Shown here piece after piece: positions 24,302 through 32,141 of a stretch of DNA of 64,000 nucleotides (positions are counted from its first letter, which is position 1; each line of letters opens with the position of its first letter). The DNA lies in contig OZ244045.1 of the NCBI GenBank assembly GCA_965215295.1, positions 868,001 through 932,000 of the forward strand. Direction: 5' to 3'. The notes beneath the pieces are model-generated. The model had not been told where the DNA came from, ran no database searches, and saw nothing but the letters and a program-made list of their open reading frames with translations. The stretch is from HK1 sp965215295 (GTDB lineage: Bacteria; Pseudomonadota; Gammaproteobacteria; HK1). The translations under genes and the position numbers were made by a program.

Positions 24302-24620
24302 GCTTGGGCGACCGCCTGACATCGCCCTCGAAGCGCGTGCCCGGAAGGTCGTTTCCGCCCTCGCTCAGGCGACCGCCTGACGCCGCCCTTGAAGCGCGTG
24401 CCCGGAAGGTCGTTTCCGCCCCCGCTCGGGCGACCGCCTCGCCGCCCTTGAAGCGCGTGCCCGGAAGGCCGTTTCCTCCCCGCTCGGGCGACCGCCTGAC
24501 GCCGCCCTTGAAGCGCGTGCCCGGAAGGCCGTTTCCGCCCCCGCTCGGGCGACCGCCTGACGCCGCCCTTGAAGCGCGTGCCCGGAAGGTCGTTTCCGCC
24601 CTCGCTCAGGCGACCGCCTC
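24302..24620. repeat. Five ~60-bp tandem repeats between xseA and lipA
   Basis: Five units of about 57-62 bp built on the block cgaccgcctgacgccgccct, then tgaagcgcgtgcccggaagg and a gtttccgccc-rich end. Units differ by small indels and a t/c change (ggtcg versus ggccg). The lipA stop (24606-24608 on the minus strand) lies at the edge of the last unit, so the array abuts and partly supplies the end of lipA. Repeats are head to tail with no spacers, so it is not a CRISPR. Nothing coding is supported from 24163 to 24605. Confidence 0.95.
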
Positions 24621-25571
24621 GCCCGCCGCCTGCCGGTCCGCGTGGTAGGACGAGCGGACCAGGGGCCCGCTCGCGACGTTGTCGAACCCGAGTGTGCGCG
24701 CCTCGTCCGCCAGGGCCTCGAACTCCGACGGCGCCCAGTAGCGCTCGACCGCGAGATGGTGGCGGCTCGGCTGGAGGTACTGGCCGATGGTGAGCATCTC
24801 GCACCGGTGCCGGCGCAGATCGCGCATCACCGCGACGATTTCCTCGTACGTCTCGCCGAGTCCGACCATCAGCCCCGACTTGGTGGGCACTCCGGGATGC
24901 TCGCCCCCGAACCGCTCGAGAAGGTCGAGCGACCACTCGTAGTCGGAGCCGGGCCGCGCCTTGCGGTACAGCCGCGGCACCGTTTCGAGGTTGTGGTTGA
25001 ACACGTCGGGGGGGGCCTCGGCGAGCCGCTCCAGCGCGGCGTCCATCCGGCCGCGGAAGTCGGGCACCAGAATCTCGATGCGGGTGCCGGGGCTGGCTTG
25101 GCGCACCGCCCGCACGCAGTCCGCGAAATGGCCCGCGCCTCCGTCCCGCAGATCGTCGCGATCGACCGAGGTGATCACCACGTAGCGCAGGCCGAGCACC
25201 CCGATCGCTTCCGCCAGATGGGCCGGCTCGTCCGGGTCGAGGGGCTGCGGACGGCCGTGCGCGACATCGCAGAACGGGCACCGGCGGGTACAGAGATCGC
25301 CCATCACCATGAACGTCGCGGTGCCGTGCGAGAAGCACTCGCCGAGATTCGGGCACGAGGCTTCCTCGCACACGCTGTGCAGGCCCCGCTCGCGCAGCAG
25401 CCGCTTCACCCGGTCCACGGCCGGGCCGACCGGCGCCCGCACCCGGATCCAGGGCGGCTTCCGGGGGAGCGGGCCCTCGGTCGGGATCACCTTTACCGGG
25501 ATGCGGGAGGTCTTGTCCCGTCCCCGCATCTCCCGCGTCGGGCGGGGTGTGGTAGTGGCGATGGAGGTCAT
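24606..25571 (-). CDS. lipA: Lipoyl synthase LipA
   Basis: Radical SAM enzyme that inserts two sulfurs into octanoyl groups on lipoyl domains, such as those of the pyruvate dehydrogenase encoded 3 kb away. The 321-residue protein has the auxiliary cluster motif CEEASCPNLGEC, the radical SAM motif CTRRCPFC, and the C-terminal RSSYHA whose serine ligates the auxiliary cluster. The ATG at 25571 gives the normal length; an upstream extension is arginine/serine-rich without similarity. LipB is not adjacent. The C-terminal end, after RSSYHADRQ, falls next to a tandem repeat array. Confidence 0.97.
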   Translation of the reverse strand: MTSIATTTPRPTREMRGRDKTSRIPVKVIPTEGPLPRKPPWIRVRAPVGPAVDRVKRLLRERGLHSVCEEASCPNLGECFSHGTATFMVMGDLCTRRCPFCDVAHGRPQPLDPDEPAHLAEAIGVLGLRYVVITSVDRDDLRDGGAGHFADCVRAVRQASPGTRIEILVPDFRGRMDAALERLAEAPPDVFNHNLETVPRLYRKARPGSDYEWSLDLLERFGGEHPGVPTKSGLMVGLGETYEEIVAVMRDLRRHRCEMLTIGQYLQPSRHHLAVERYWAPSEFEALADEARTLGFDNVASGPLVRSSYHADRQAAGEAVA

Positions 25572-25773
25572 GCGCACAGTATACGGAACGTCCCGGTGGC
25601 CCGGGGAGGCTGTCGAAGTCCTTCCGGAGCGCTGGGCACCGGCCCCGCTCCACCGATCCGCGAGCGCATGGTCCACTCCTGCAACGACGCCGGATCCGCG
25701 ACGGCCGGCCCATCGCAGCGGACATGGTCCGGCCCCGCCGCGGCGCCGGTCCGGCGGCCCGCGGGCGGGCCGG

Positions 25774-26403
25774 TCAGGGCTCGCGGGAGGGGGGCTCGCG
25801 ACCGTCCCACAGGTTCACGATCATGCAGAACAGCTCCGCCGTCTTCTCCGCGTCGTAGATCGCGGAATGGGCGTCGCGGGCATCCCACTCCAGGCCGGCC
25901 GCCTGCACCGCGCGCGCCAGCACCGTCTGGCCGAAGGCGAGCCCGCCCAAGGTTGCGGTATCGAAGGCCGAGAACGGGTGGAAGGGGTTGCGCTTGAACC
26001 CGGTCCGCTTGACCGCGGCGTTGAGGAACGCCAGATCGAACGCCGGGTTGTGCCCGACCAGGACCGCCCGGGTACATCCGTGGGCACGCACCGCCCGGCG
26101 CACCGGATCGAGCACCATCCGCAACGCCTCGCGCTCGGGCCTGGCGTTGCGCAGCGGATGATCGGGCACGATGCCGTTGAACTCCAGCGCCGCGGGGTCG
26201 ATGTTCGCGCCCGGAAACGCATCGACATGGGTGGAATGGGTCGCCTCGATCCGCCAGCGGCCTTCGCCGTCGACCCCGAGCAGCACCACCGCGATCTCGA
26301 GGAGCGCATCCGTCGCGGCATCGAACCCTCCGGTCTCGACGTCCACCGCCACCGGAAGGTAGCCGCGAAAGCGGCCCGCCACCCCTCGCGCCCCGGTGCT
26401 CAC
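25774..26403 (-). CDS. rnt: Ribonuclease T
   Basis: DEDD-family 3'-5' exoribonuclease that trims tRNA, 5S and 23S rRNA 3' ends. The 209-residue protein keeps the catalytic acids: D21 and E23 in AVDVETGGFD, the ExoII motif GHNPAFDLAFL, and ExoIII HSAIYDAEKTAELF with the His-X4-Asp arrangement. The GTG at 26403 overlaps the pyrC stop as GTGA, giving the usual protein length; the pair pyrC-rnt is common in gammaproteobacteria. The 202 bases between it and lipA hold no visible gene. Confidence 0.93.
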   Translation of the reverse strand: MSTGARGVAGRFRGYLPVAVDVETGGFDAATDALLEIAVVLLGVDGEGRWRIEATHSTHVDAFPGANIDPAALEFNGIVPDHPLRNARPEREALRMVLDPVRRAVRAHGCTRAVLVGHNPAFDLAFLNAAVKRTGFKRNPFHPFSAFDTATLGGLAFGQTVLARAVQAAGLEWDARDAHSAIYDAEKTAELFCMIVNLWDGREPPSREP

Positions 26404-27443
26404 GCCACCACCCGCCATTCCACCCGGCCCCCGGCGCGAAACGGCACCAGGGCGTCGCCGCCCATCGGCAGCTCGTCCGCGACCGGCCAGGACGCCCGGC
26501 GCAGCGTGATCGTCTCGCGGTTCGGTGCGAGCCCGTAGAACGCCGGACCGTGGCGCGACGCGAACCCCTCCAGGGCGCCGAGCGCGCCGGCCCGGTCGAA
26601 CACTTCGGCGTAGAGCTCGATCCCGGCATGCGCGGTATACAGTCCGGCGCAGCCGCACGCCGACTCCTTGGCGTGACGCGGATGCGGCGCGGAGTCCGTA
26701 CCGAGGAAGAAGCGCTCCTCGCCACCGGTGGCCGCATCCACCAGCGCGGCCCGGTGGCGTTCGCGCTTGAGCACCGGGAGGCAGTAGTGGTGGGGCCGCA
26801 GCCCGCCCTCGAAGAGCGCGTTGCGACTGAGGAGCAGGTGATGGGCGGTGATGGTGGCCGCCACCCCGGCGCGGGCGCCGCGGACGAACGCGACGCCGTC
26901 GGCGGTCGTCACGTGCTCCAGGACGACCTTGAGGCCGGGGAACCGATCCACGAGCGGGGCGAGGGTGCGCTCGATGAATTCGCGCTCGCGGTCGAAGACG
27001 TCGACGTCCGGATCCATCACCTCGCCGTGCACCATCAGGGCGAGTCCGCACTCGCGCATCGCGTCGAGCGCCGGTTCGCAGCGCCGGAGGTCCGTCACCC
27101 CGCGGGCGGAGTTCGTCGTCGCCCCGGCGGGGTAGAGCTTGACGCCCAGCACCCTCCCGCTCGCCGCGGCCCGGCGTATCTCGTCCGCGCCGGTCTCGTC
27201 GGTGAGGTAGAGGGTCATGAGGGGCTCGAAGGAGACGCCGGGGGGCACCGCGGCAAGGATCCGGTCGCGGTACGCGAGCGCCGCGGCCGTCGTCGTCACC
27301 GGCGGCGAGAGGTTCGGCATCGCCACCGCGCGTGCGAACCGCGCCGCGCTCGCCGGCACCACGTCGGCGAGGACCGCGCCGTCGCGGAAGTGCGCATGCC
27401 AGTCGTCAGGCCGTATGAGGTCGATCGTATTCACGAGGTTCAC
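26400..27443 (-). CDS. pyrC: Dihydroorotase PyrC
   Basis: Zinc amidohydrolase that closes carbamoyl aspartate to dihydroorotate in pyrimidine synthesis. From GTG 27443 the protein is 347 residues, matching type II PyrC. Metal and catalytic motifs are visible: DDWHAHFRDG near residue 12, the carbamylated-lysine segment GVKLYPAGATTNS, VLEHVTT, ITAHHLL and LGTDSAPHPRHAK. GTG 27434 is an alternative start. The first 30 codons lie inside a 146-bp tandem duplication, and the stop of the duplicated upstream copy overlaps GTG 27443 as GTGA. Its own stop overlaps rnt. Confidence 0.95.
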   Translation of the reverse strand: MNLVNTIDLIRPDDWHAHFRDGAVLADVVPASAARFARAVAMPNLSPPVTTTAAALAYRDRILAAVPPGVSFEPLMTLYLTDETGADEIRRAAASGRVLGVKLYPAGATTNSARGVTDLRRCEPALDAMRECGLALMVHGEVMDPDVDVFDREREFIERTLAPLVDRFPGLKVVLEHVTTADGVAFVRGARAGVAATITAHHLLLSRNALFEGGLRPHHYCLPVLKRERHRAALVDAATGGEERFFLGTDSAPHPRHAKESACGCAGLYTAHAGIELYAEVFDRAGALGALEGFASRHGPAFYGLAPNRETITLRRASWPVADELPMGGDALVPFRAGGRVEWRVVA

Positions 27444-27618
27444 GATTCGAAGCAGGTCCCGGACGTTTCCGTCGCGCGTGCGAACCGCGCCGCGCTCGCC
27501 GGCACCACGTCGGCGAGGATCGCGCCGTCGCGGAAGTGCGCATGCCAGTCGTCGGGTCGTATGAGGTCGATCGTATTCACGAGGTTCACGATTCGAAGCA
27601 GGTCCCGGACGTTTCCGT
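27327..27618. repeat. 146-bp tandem duplication of the 5' end of pyrC
   Basis: Bases 27327-27472 and 27473-27618 are the same 146-bp sequence with about three substitutions. The unit covers the pyrC start region and roughly the first 38 codons. Since 146 is not a multiple of three, the two copies are out of frame with each other. Confidence 0.95.
27440..27589 (-). pseudogene. Duplicated pyrC 5' fragment forming a short upstream frame
   Basis: The upstream copy of the pyrC start region can be read from GTG 27589 (or GTG 27580) as a 49- or 46-residue peptide. It contains the real PyrC N-terminus, including IRPDDWHAHFRDGAILADVV, and then runs across the copy junction into a different frame (ATETSGTCFES) and stops at TGA 27442-27440. 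That stop overlaps the GTG proposed for pyrC. It is either a harmless relic or a leader frame whose translation couples to pyrC. No ribosome site is strong at either copy. Confidence 0.6.
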
Positions 27619-27900
27619 TCCCGGCGCCCGCTCGCCGGCCATGGACCGGTCCGCCGCGGGCGCAGGTCCGATCCGCGCCGCAGCCCGGGGGGCGTGCATC
27701 GAGCCGGCGACGGTCCGGTGCGAATATGACCGCGCCGCGCGGATCGGGCAAGGGAGCATCCTGGTGACGGCAGGTCGGATATGATTCGCCCCGATGGCTC
27801 CACGATCCCCCGGCGCCCGACCGCGGTCCGGGGCGGTCCGCCGGCGCCCGCCCCCGCTCGCCGGCCGGCCCGCCCTCCCCCGTCATCCGGAGAGAACCCC

Positions 27901-30582
27901 ATGGCCGCCAACCCGAAGACGACCGACATCGACGCCAGCGAAACCCGGGAGTGGATCGACTCGCTCCAGTCCGTCATCGACCGTGACGGCATCGAGCGCG
28001 CCCACTTCCTGCTCACGTCGCTGATGGACCACGCGCGCGAGGGCGGCGCCAGCCTGCCGTTCTCGGTCAACACCCCCTACATCAACACCATCCCGGAATC
28101 GCGCGCCGAACACACCCCCGGCGATGCCGCCATCGAATGGCGCATCCGCTCGCTGATCCGGTGGAACGCGCTGGCGATGGTGGTGCAGGCCAACCGCCTC
28201 TCCAGCGAGCTCGGCGGCCACATCGCGAGCTTCGCCTCCGCCGCCACCCTCTACGACGTCGGCTTCAACCACTTCTGGCACGCGCCGAACGAGTCCCACG
28301 GCGGCGACCTGATCTTCATGCAGGGCCATTCGGCCCCGGGGATCTACGCCCGCGCCTTCCTCGAGGGCCGCATCACCGAGGACCACCTGCACAAGTTCCG
28401 CCAGGAGATCGACGGCGAGGGGCTCTCCTCGTACCCGCACCCGTGGCTCATGCCCGACTTCTGGCAGTTCCCCACCGTGTCGATGGGGCTCGGCCCGATC
28501 ATGGCCATCTACCAGGCCCGGTTCATGAAGTACCTGCACAACCGGGGACTGCTCGACACCTCGCAGCGCAAGGTCTGGGCGTTCATGGGCGACGGGGAGA
28601 TGGACGAGCCCGAGGCGCTCGGCGCGATCACGCTGGCCTCGCGCGAGAAGCTCGACAACCTCGTCTTCGTCGTCAACTGCAACCTCCAGCGCCTCGACGG
28701 CCCGGTGCGCGGCAACGGCAAGATCATCCAGGAGCTCGAAGCCGCCTTCCGCGGGGCCGGCTGGAACGTGCTGAAGGTGATCTGGGGCTCGTACTGGGAC
28801 CCGCTGCTGCACCTCGACACCAAGGGGCTGCTGCGCAAGCGCATGGAGGAGGCGGTCGACGGCGAGTACCAGAACTTCAAGGCCAAGGGCGGGGCCTACA
28901 CCCGGGAGCACTTCTTCGGCAAGTACCCGGAGCTCAGGAAGATGGTGTCGAACCTGTCCGACGAGGACGTCTGGCGGCTGAACCGCGGCGGCCACGACCC
29001 GCACAAGGTCTACGCGGCCTACGCCGAGGCCGCCAGGCACACCGGGGAGCCGACCGTGATCCTCGCCAAGACCGTGAAGGGCTACGGGATGGGGGAAGCG
29101 GGCGAAGGACAGAACGTCACCCACCAGCAGAAGAAGATGGGCGAGGACGCGCTCAAGGCGTTCCGCGACCGGTTCGACATCCCGATCTCGGACGACGCGA
29201 TCGCGGACGCCCCGTTCTACCGTCCCCCCGACGACAGCCCCGAGATCCGGTACATGCGCGAGCGCCGGGAGCGGCTCGGCGGCTACCTGCCGCAGCGCCG
29301 CCGCAAGGCCGCGCCCCTGGAAATACCGGAGCTCTCCGCGTTCGACGCACTGCTCAAGGACAGCGGCGAGCGCGAAATTTCCACCACGATGGCGTTCGTG
29401 CGCATCCTCACCACGCTGGTCCGCGACCGGAAGATCGGCCGCTTCGTGGTGCCCATCGTGCCGGACGAGGCGCGCACCTTCGGCATGGAGGGGCTGTTCC
29501 GCCAGCTCGGGATCTACTCCGACAAGGGCCAGCTCTACGTGCCGCAGGACGCCGACCAGCTCATGTTCTACCGCGAGGCCCGCGACGGGCAGATCCTCGA
29601 GGAGGGCATCACCGAGGCCGGCGCGACGAGCTCCTGGATCGCCGCCGCCACCGCCTATTCCAACCACGGGATCAACATGATTCCGTTCTACATCTTCTAC
29701 TCGATGTTCGGGTTCCAGCGCGTCGGCGACCTTGCCTGGGCGGCGGGGGACATGCAGGCCCGCGGGTTCCTCGTCGGGGGCACCGCCGGACGCACGACGC
29801 TGGCCGGCGAAGGGCTCCAGCACGACGACGGACACAGCCACGTCCTGGCCTCGACGATCCCGAACTGCACCTCCTACGACCCGACGTTCGCCTACGAGCT
29901 CGCGGTCATCGTCCAGCACGGGCTGAAGCGGATGTTCTCCGAGCAGGAGAGCGTCTTCTACTACCTCACCGTGATGAACGAGAACTACCCCCACCCGGAG
30001 ATGCCGGCCGGCTGCGAGGACGGCATCCTCAAGGGGATGTACCTGCTGCGCGAGGGAACGCCGCCGGCGCGAGGGGGGAAGGAGCGCCCGCGGGTGCAGC
30101 TCCTCGGCTGCGGCACCATTCTGCGCGAGGTGATCGCGGCGGCGGAGCTGCTGGATGCGGACTTCGCGGTGGACGCGGACGTATGGAGCGCCACGAGCTT
30201 CACCGAGCTGCGCCGCGACGGCATGGCGGCGGAGCGCTGGAACCGGCTGCATCCGACCGAACCTCCCCGGCGCAGCTACGTCGAGCAGTGCCTGGAGCCG
30301 CGCACCGGCCCGGTGGTGGCGGCTTCGGACTACATGCGCCTGTTCGCGGACCAGATCCGCCCCTGGGTGGACCGGCGGTTCCTCACCCTGGGCGCCGACG
30401 GCTTCGGGCGCAGCGACGTGCGGGCGCGGCTGCGGCGGTTCTTCGAGATCGACCGGTTCCACGTCGCGGTGACCGCGCTGAAGGCGCTGGCCGACGAAGG
30501 CGAGATCGGCTCCCAGGTGGTCGCCGGCGCCATCGAGCGGTACGGCATCGACCCGGAACTGCCCCACCCCTGGGTGCGGTGA
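27901..30582 (+). CDS. aceE: Pyruvate dehydrogenase E1 component (homodimeric AceE)
   Basis: Decarboxylates pyruvate with ThDP and acetylates the lipoyl groups of E2. The 893-residue length is that of the fused homodimeric E1. The ThDP motif starts GDGEMDEPE at residues 230-238 and ends NLVFVVNCN; the active-site histidine segments such as GFNHFWHAPNESHGGD are present. The ATG at 27901 follows GGAGAG; the frame upstream is open but unrelated. The stop is 13 bases before aceF. With aceF and lpdA it forms the whole pyruvate dehydrogenase complex operon. The 282 bases upstream to the pyrC duplication hold no other gene. Confidence 0.97.
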   Translation: MAANPKTTDIDASETREWIDSLQSVIDRDGIERAHFLLTSLMDHAREGGASLPFSVNTPYINTIPESRAEHTPGDAAIEWRIRSLIRWNALAMVVQANRLSSELGGHIASFASAATLYDVGFNHFWHAPNESHGGDLIFMQGHSAPGIYARAFLEGRITEDHLHKFRQEIDGEGLSSYPHPWLMPDFWQFPTVSMGLGPIMAIYQARFMKYLHNRGLLDTSQRKVWAFMGDGEMDEPEALGAITLASREKLDNLVFVVNCNLQRLDGPVRGNGKIIQELEAAFRGAGWNVLKVIWGSYWDPLLHLDTKGLLRKRMEEAVDGEYQNFKAKGGAYTREHFFGKYPELRKMVSNLSDEDVWRLNRGGHDPHKVYAAYAEAARHTGEPTVILAKTVKGYGMGEAGEGQNVTHQQKKMGEDALKAFRDRFDIPISDDAIADAPFYRPPDDSPEIRYMRERRERLGGYLPQRRRKAAPLEIPELSAFDALLKDSGEREISTTMAFVRILTTLVRDRKIGRFVVPIVPDEARTFGMEGLFRQLGIYSDKGQLYVPQDADQLMFYREARDGQILEEGITEAGATSSWIAAATAYSNHGINMIPFYIFYSMFGFQRVGDLAWAAGDMQARGFLVGGTAGRTTLAGEGLQHDDGHSHVLASTIPNCTSYDPTFAYELAVIVQHGLKRMFSEQESVFYYLTVMNENYPHPEMPAGCEDGILKGMYLLREGTPPARGGKERPRVQLLGCGTILREVIAAAELLDADFAVDADVWSATSFTELRRDGMAAERWNRLHPTEPPRRSYVEQCLEPRTGPVVAASDYMRLFADQIRPWVDRRFLTLGADGFGRSDVRARLRRFFEIDRFHVAVTALKALADEGEIGSQVVAGAIERYGIDPELPHPWVR

Positions 30583-30595
30583 GGAGGACGCGGAC

Positions 30596-32050
30596 GTGAC
30601 CGATCTGACCGAAGTCCGGGTACCCGACATCGGAGACTTCTCCGACGTGCCCGTCATCGAAGTGCTGGTCGAGGTCGGCGATCGGGTTCGTCCCGAGACC
30701 CCCCTCGTCACCCTGGAGAGCGACAAGGCCACGATGGACGTCCCGGCCCCGGTGGAGGGCGTGGTGCGCGAGATCGCGGTCGCGGTCGGTGACAACGTCT
30801 CCGAGGGCTCGATTCTGCTGCGGATGGCGACCGGGGACGGTGACCGCGAGGCGGCGGGGAGCGGGGAGTCCGCGCCGGAGAGCCCGGCCGGGGCCGATGC
30901 GGAGCACCAGGCGCCGGCCGGCGCCGACGCCGCCGCCTCCGCGGGAGCGGCGCCGGCGGCCGGGACCGGCGCCCGGCCGGCGGTGGCCGGGGCCGAGCCG
31001 CCCGAAGCCGAGCCGCCCGAGGCCGGGCCGCCCGCAGCCGTGTCCTCCGCCGGCGGAGCCCCGGACGGCGCCTCGGTTCCGGACCCGCGCGCGCCGCGCG
31101 GCCGGCCCTCGCCGACCGCGTCGCTGGCGGCCGAGCCGGCCCCGCAACCGCTCTCCCACGCCACTCCGGCGATGCGGCGCTACGCCCGCGAGCTCGGTGT
31201 CGATCTGGCCAGGGTCAAGGGGACCGGCCGCAAGGGCCGGATTCTGCGCGAGGACATCAGCGGCTTCGTGAAGCGCACGCTCTCCACTCCGCCCGAGGCG
31301 GCGGCGGGCGGGACCGGCATTCCGCCGATTCCCGCCGTGGACTTCTCCCGGTTCGGGGAGATCGAGACGCGCCCCCTGTCCCGGATCAAGCGCATCTCGG
31401 GGCCGCACCTGCACCGCGCATGGGTCAACGTTCCGCACGTCACGAGCCACGACGAGGCCGACGTCACCGAGCTCGAAGCGTTCCGCCAGTCGATCAGGGA
31501 AGAGGCGGCGGCGCGCGGGGTGCGCATCACCCTGCTCGCCTTCGTGACGAAGGCGGTGGCCTCGGCGCTGGTGGAGTACCCGACCTTCAACGCATCGCTC
31601 GGACCCGAAGGGGACACCCTGATCGTCAAGAAATACGTCCACGTCGGCATCGCGGTGGACACCCCCAATGGACTGATGGTGCCGGTGTTGCGGGACGCCG
31701 ACCGGATGGGTGTGTACGACATCGCGCACGAGATGGCCGGGCTCGGGGCCCGGGCGCGCGAGGGCGCGCTGAAGTCCGACGAAATGAAGGGCGGCACGTT
31801 CAGCATCTCGAGCCTCGGCGGCATCGGGGGGACCGCGTTCACCCCGATCATCAACGCCCCCGAGGTCGCGATCCTCGGCCTGTCCCGAGCGCGCACGACG
31901 CCGGTGTGGGACGGCGCCCGGTTCGAGCCGCGCCTGATGCTGCCCCTCGATCTGTCGTGGGACCATCGCGTGCTGGACGGCGCGGAGGCGGCCCGCTTCC
32001 TTGCGCACCTCGCCCGCCTGCTCGGCGACGTGCGGCGGTTGCTGCTGTAG
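30596..32050 (+). CDS. aceF: Pyruvate dehydrogenase E2, dihydrolipoamide acetyltransferase
   Basis: Core of the pyruvate dehydrogenase complex; passes acetyl from lipoate to CoA. One N-terminal lipoyl domain has its lysine at K44 in ESDKATMDVP. A long Ala/Pro/Glu-rich linker (about residues 80-180) follows, then the peripheral subunit-binding domain (SHATPAMRRYARELG to EDISGFVK) and the catalytic domain ending with DHRVLDG, catalytic H457. The start is GTG at 30596 after GAGGAGG. The linker contains an EPPEAEPPEAGPP repeat. The lipoyl domain is nearly the same as the one on the E3 encoded next. Confidence 0.96.
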   Translation: MTDLTEVRVPDIGDFSDVPVIEVLVEVGDRVRPETPLVTLESDKATMDVPAPVEGVVREIAVAVGDNVSEGSILLRMATGDGDREAAGSGESAPESPAGADAEHQAPAGADAAASAGAAPAAGTGARPAVAGAEPPEAEPPEAGPPAAVSSAGGAPDGASVPDPRAPRGRPSPTASLAAEPAPQPLSHATPAMRRYARELGVDLARVKGTGRKGRILREDISGFVKRTLSTPPEAAAGGTGIPPIPAVDFSRFGEIETRPLSRIKRISGPHLHRAWVNVPHVTSHDEADVTELEAFRQSIREEAAARGVRITLLAFVTKAVASALVEYPTFNASLGPEGDTLIVKKYVHVGIAVDTPNGLMVPVLRDADRMGVYDIAHEMAGLGARAREGALKSDEMKGGTFSISSLGGIGGTAFTPIINAPEVAILGLSRARTTPVWDGARFEPRLMLPLDLSWDHRVLDGAEAARFLAHLARLLGDVRRLLL

Positions 32051-32141
32051 TGGCGGCGGCGGACCACGCGGGGACCCCGGGGCGGGATGCAGGCCGGCGC
32101 TCCGCGGGCGGGGAGCCGTCGCGGCGCAGAGGACCCGAAAC

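Noticed and set aside
24302..24620. CRISPR array
   Set aside because: Units of about 60 bp are directly adjacent with no unique spacers, and no cas genes are in the window.
27883..31164. Minus-strand open frame of 1093 codons opposite aceE/aceF
   Set aside because: Antisense shadow of the pyruvate dehydrogenase genes; composition is typical of a frame complement, no family motif.
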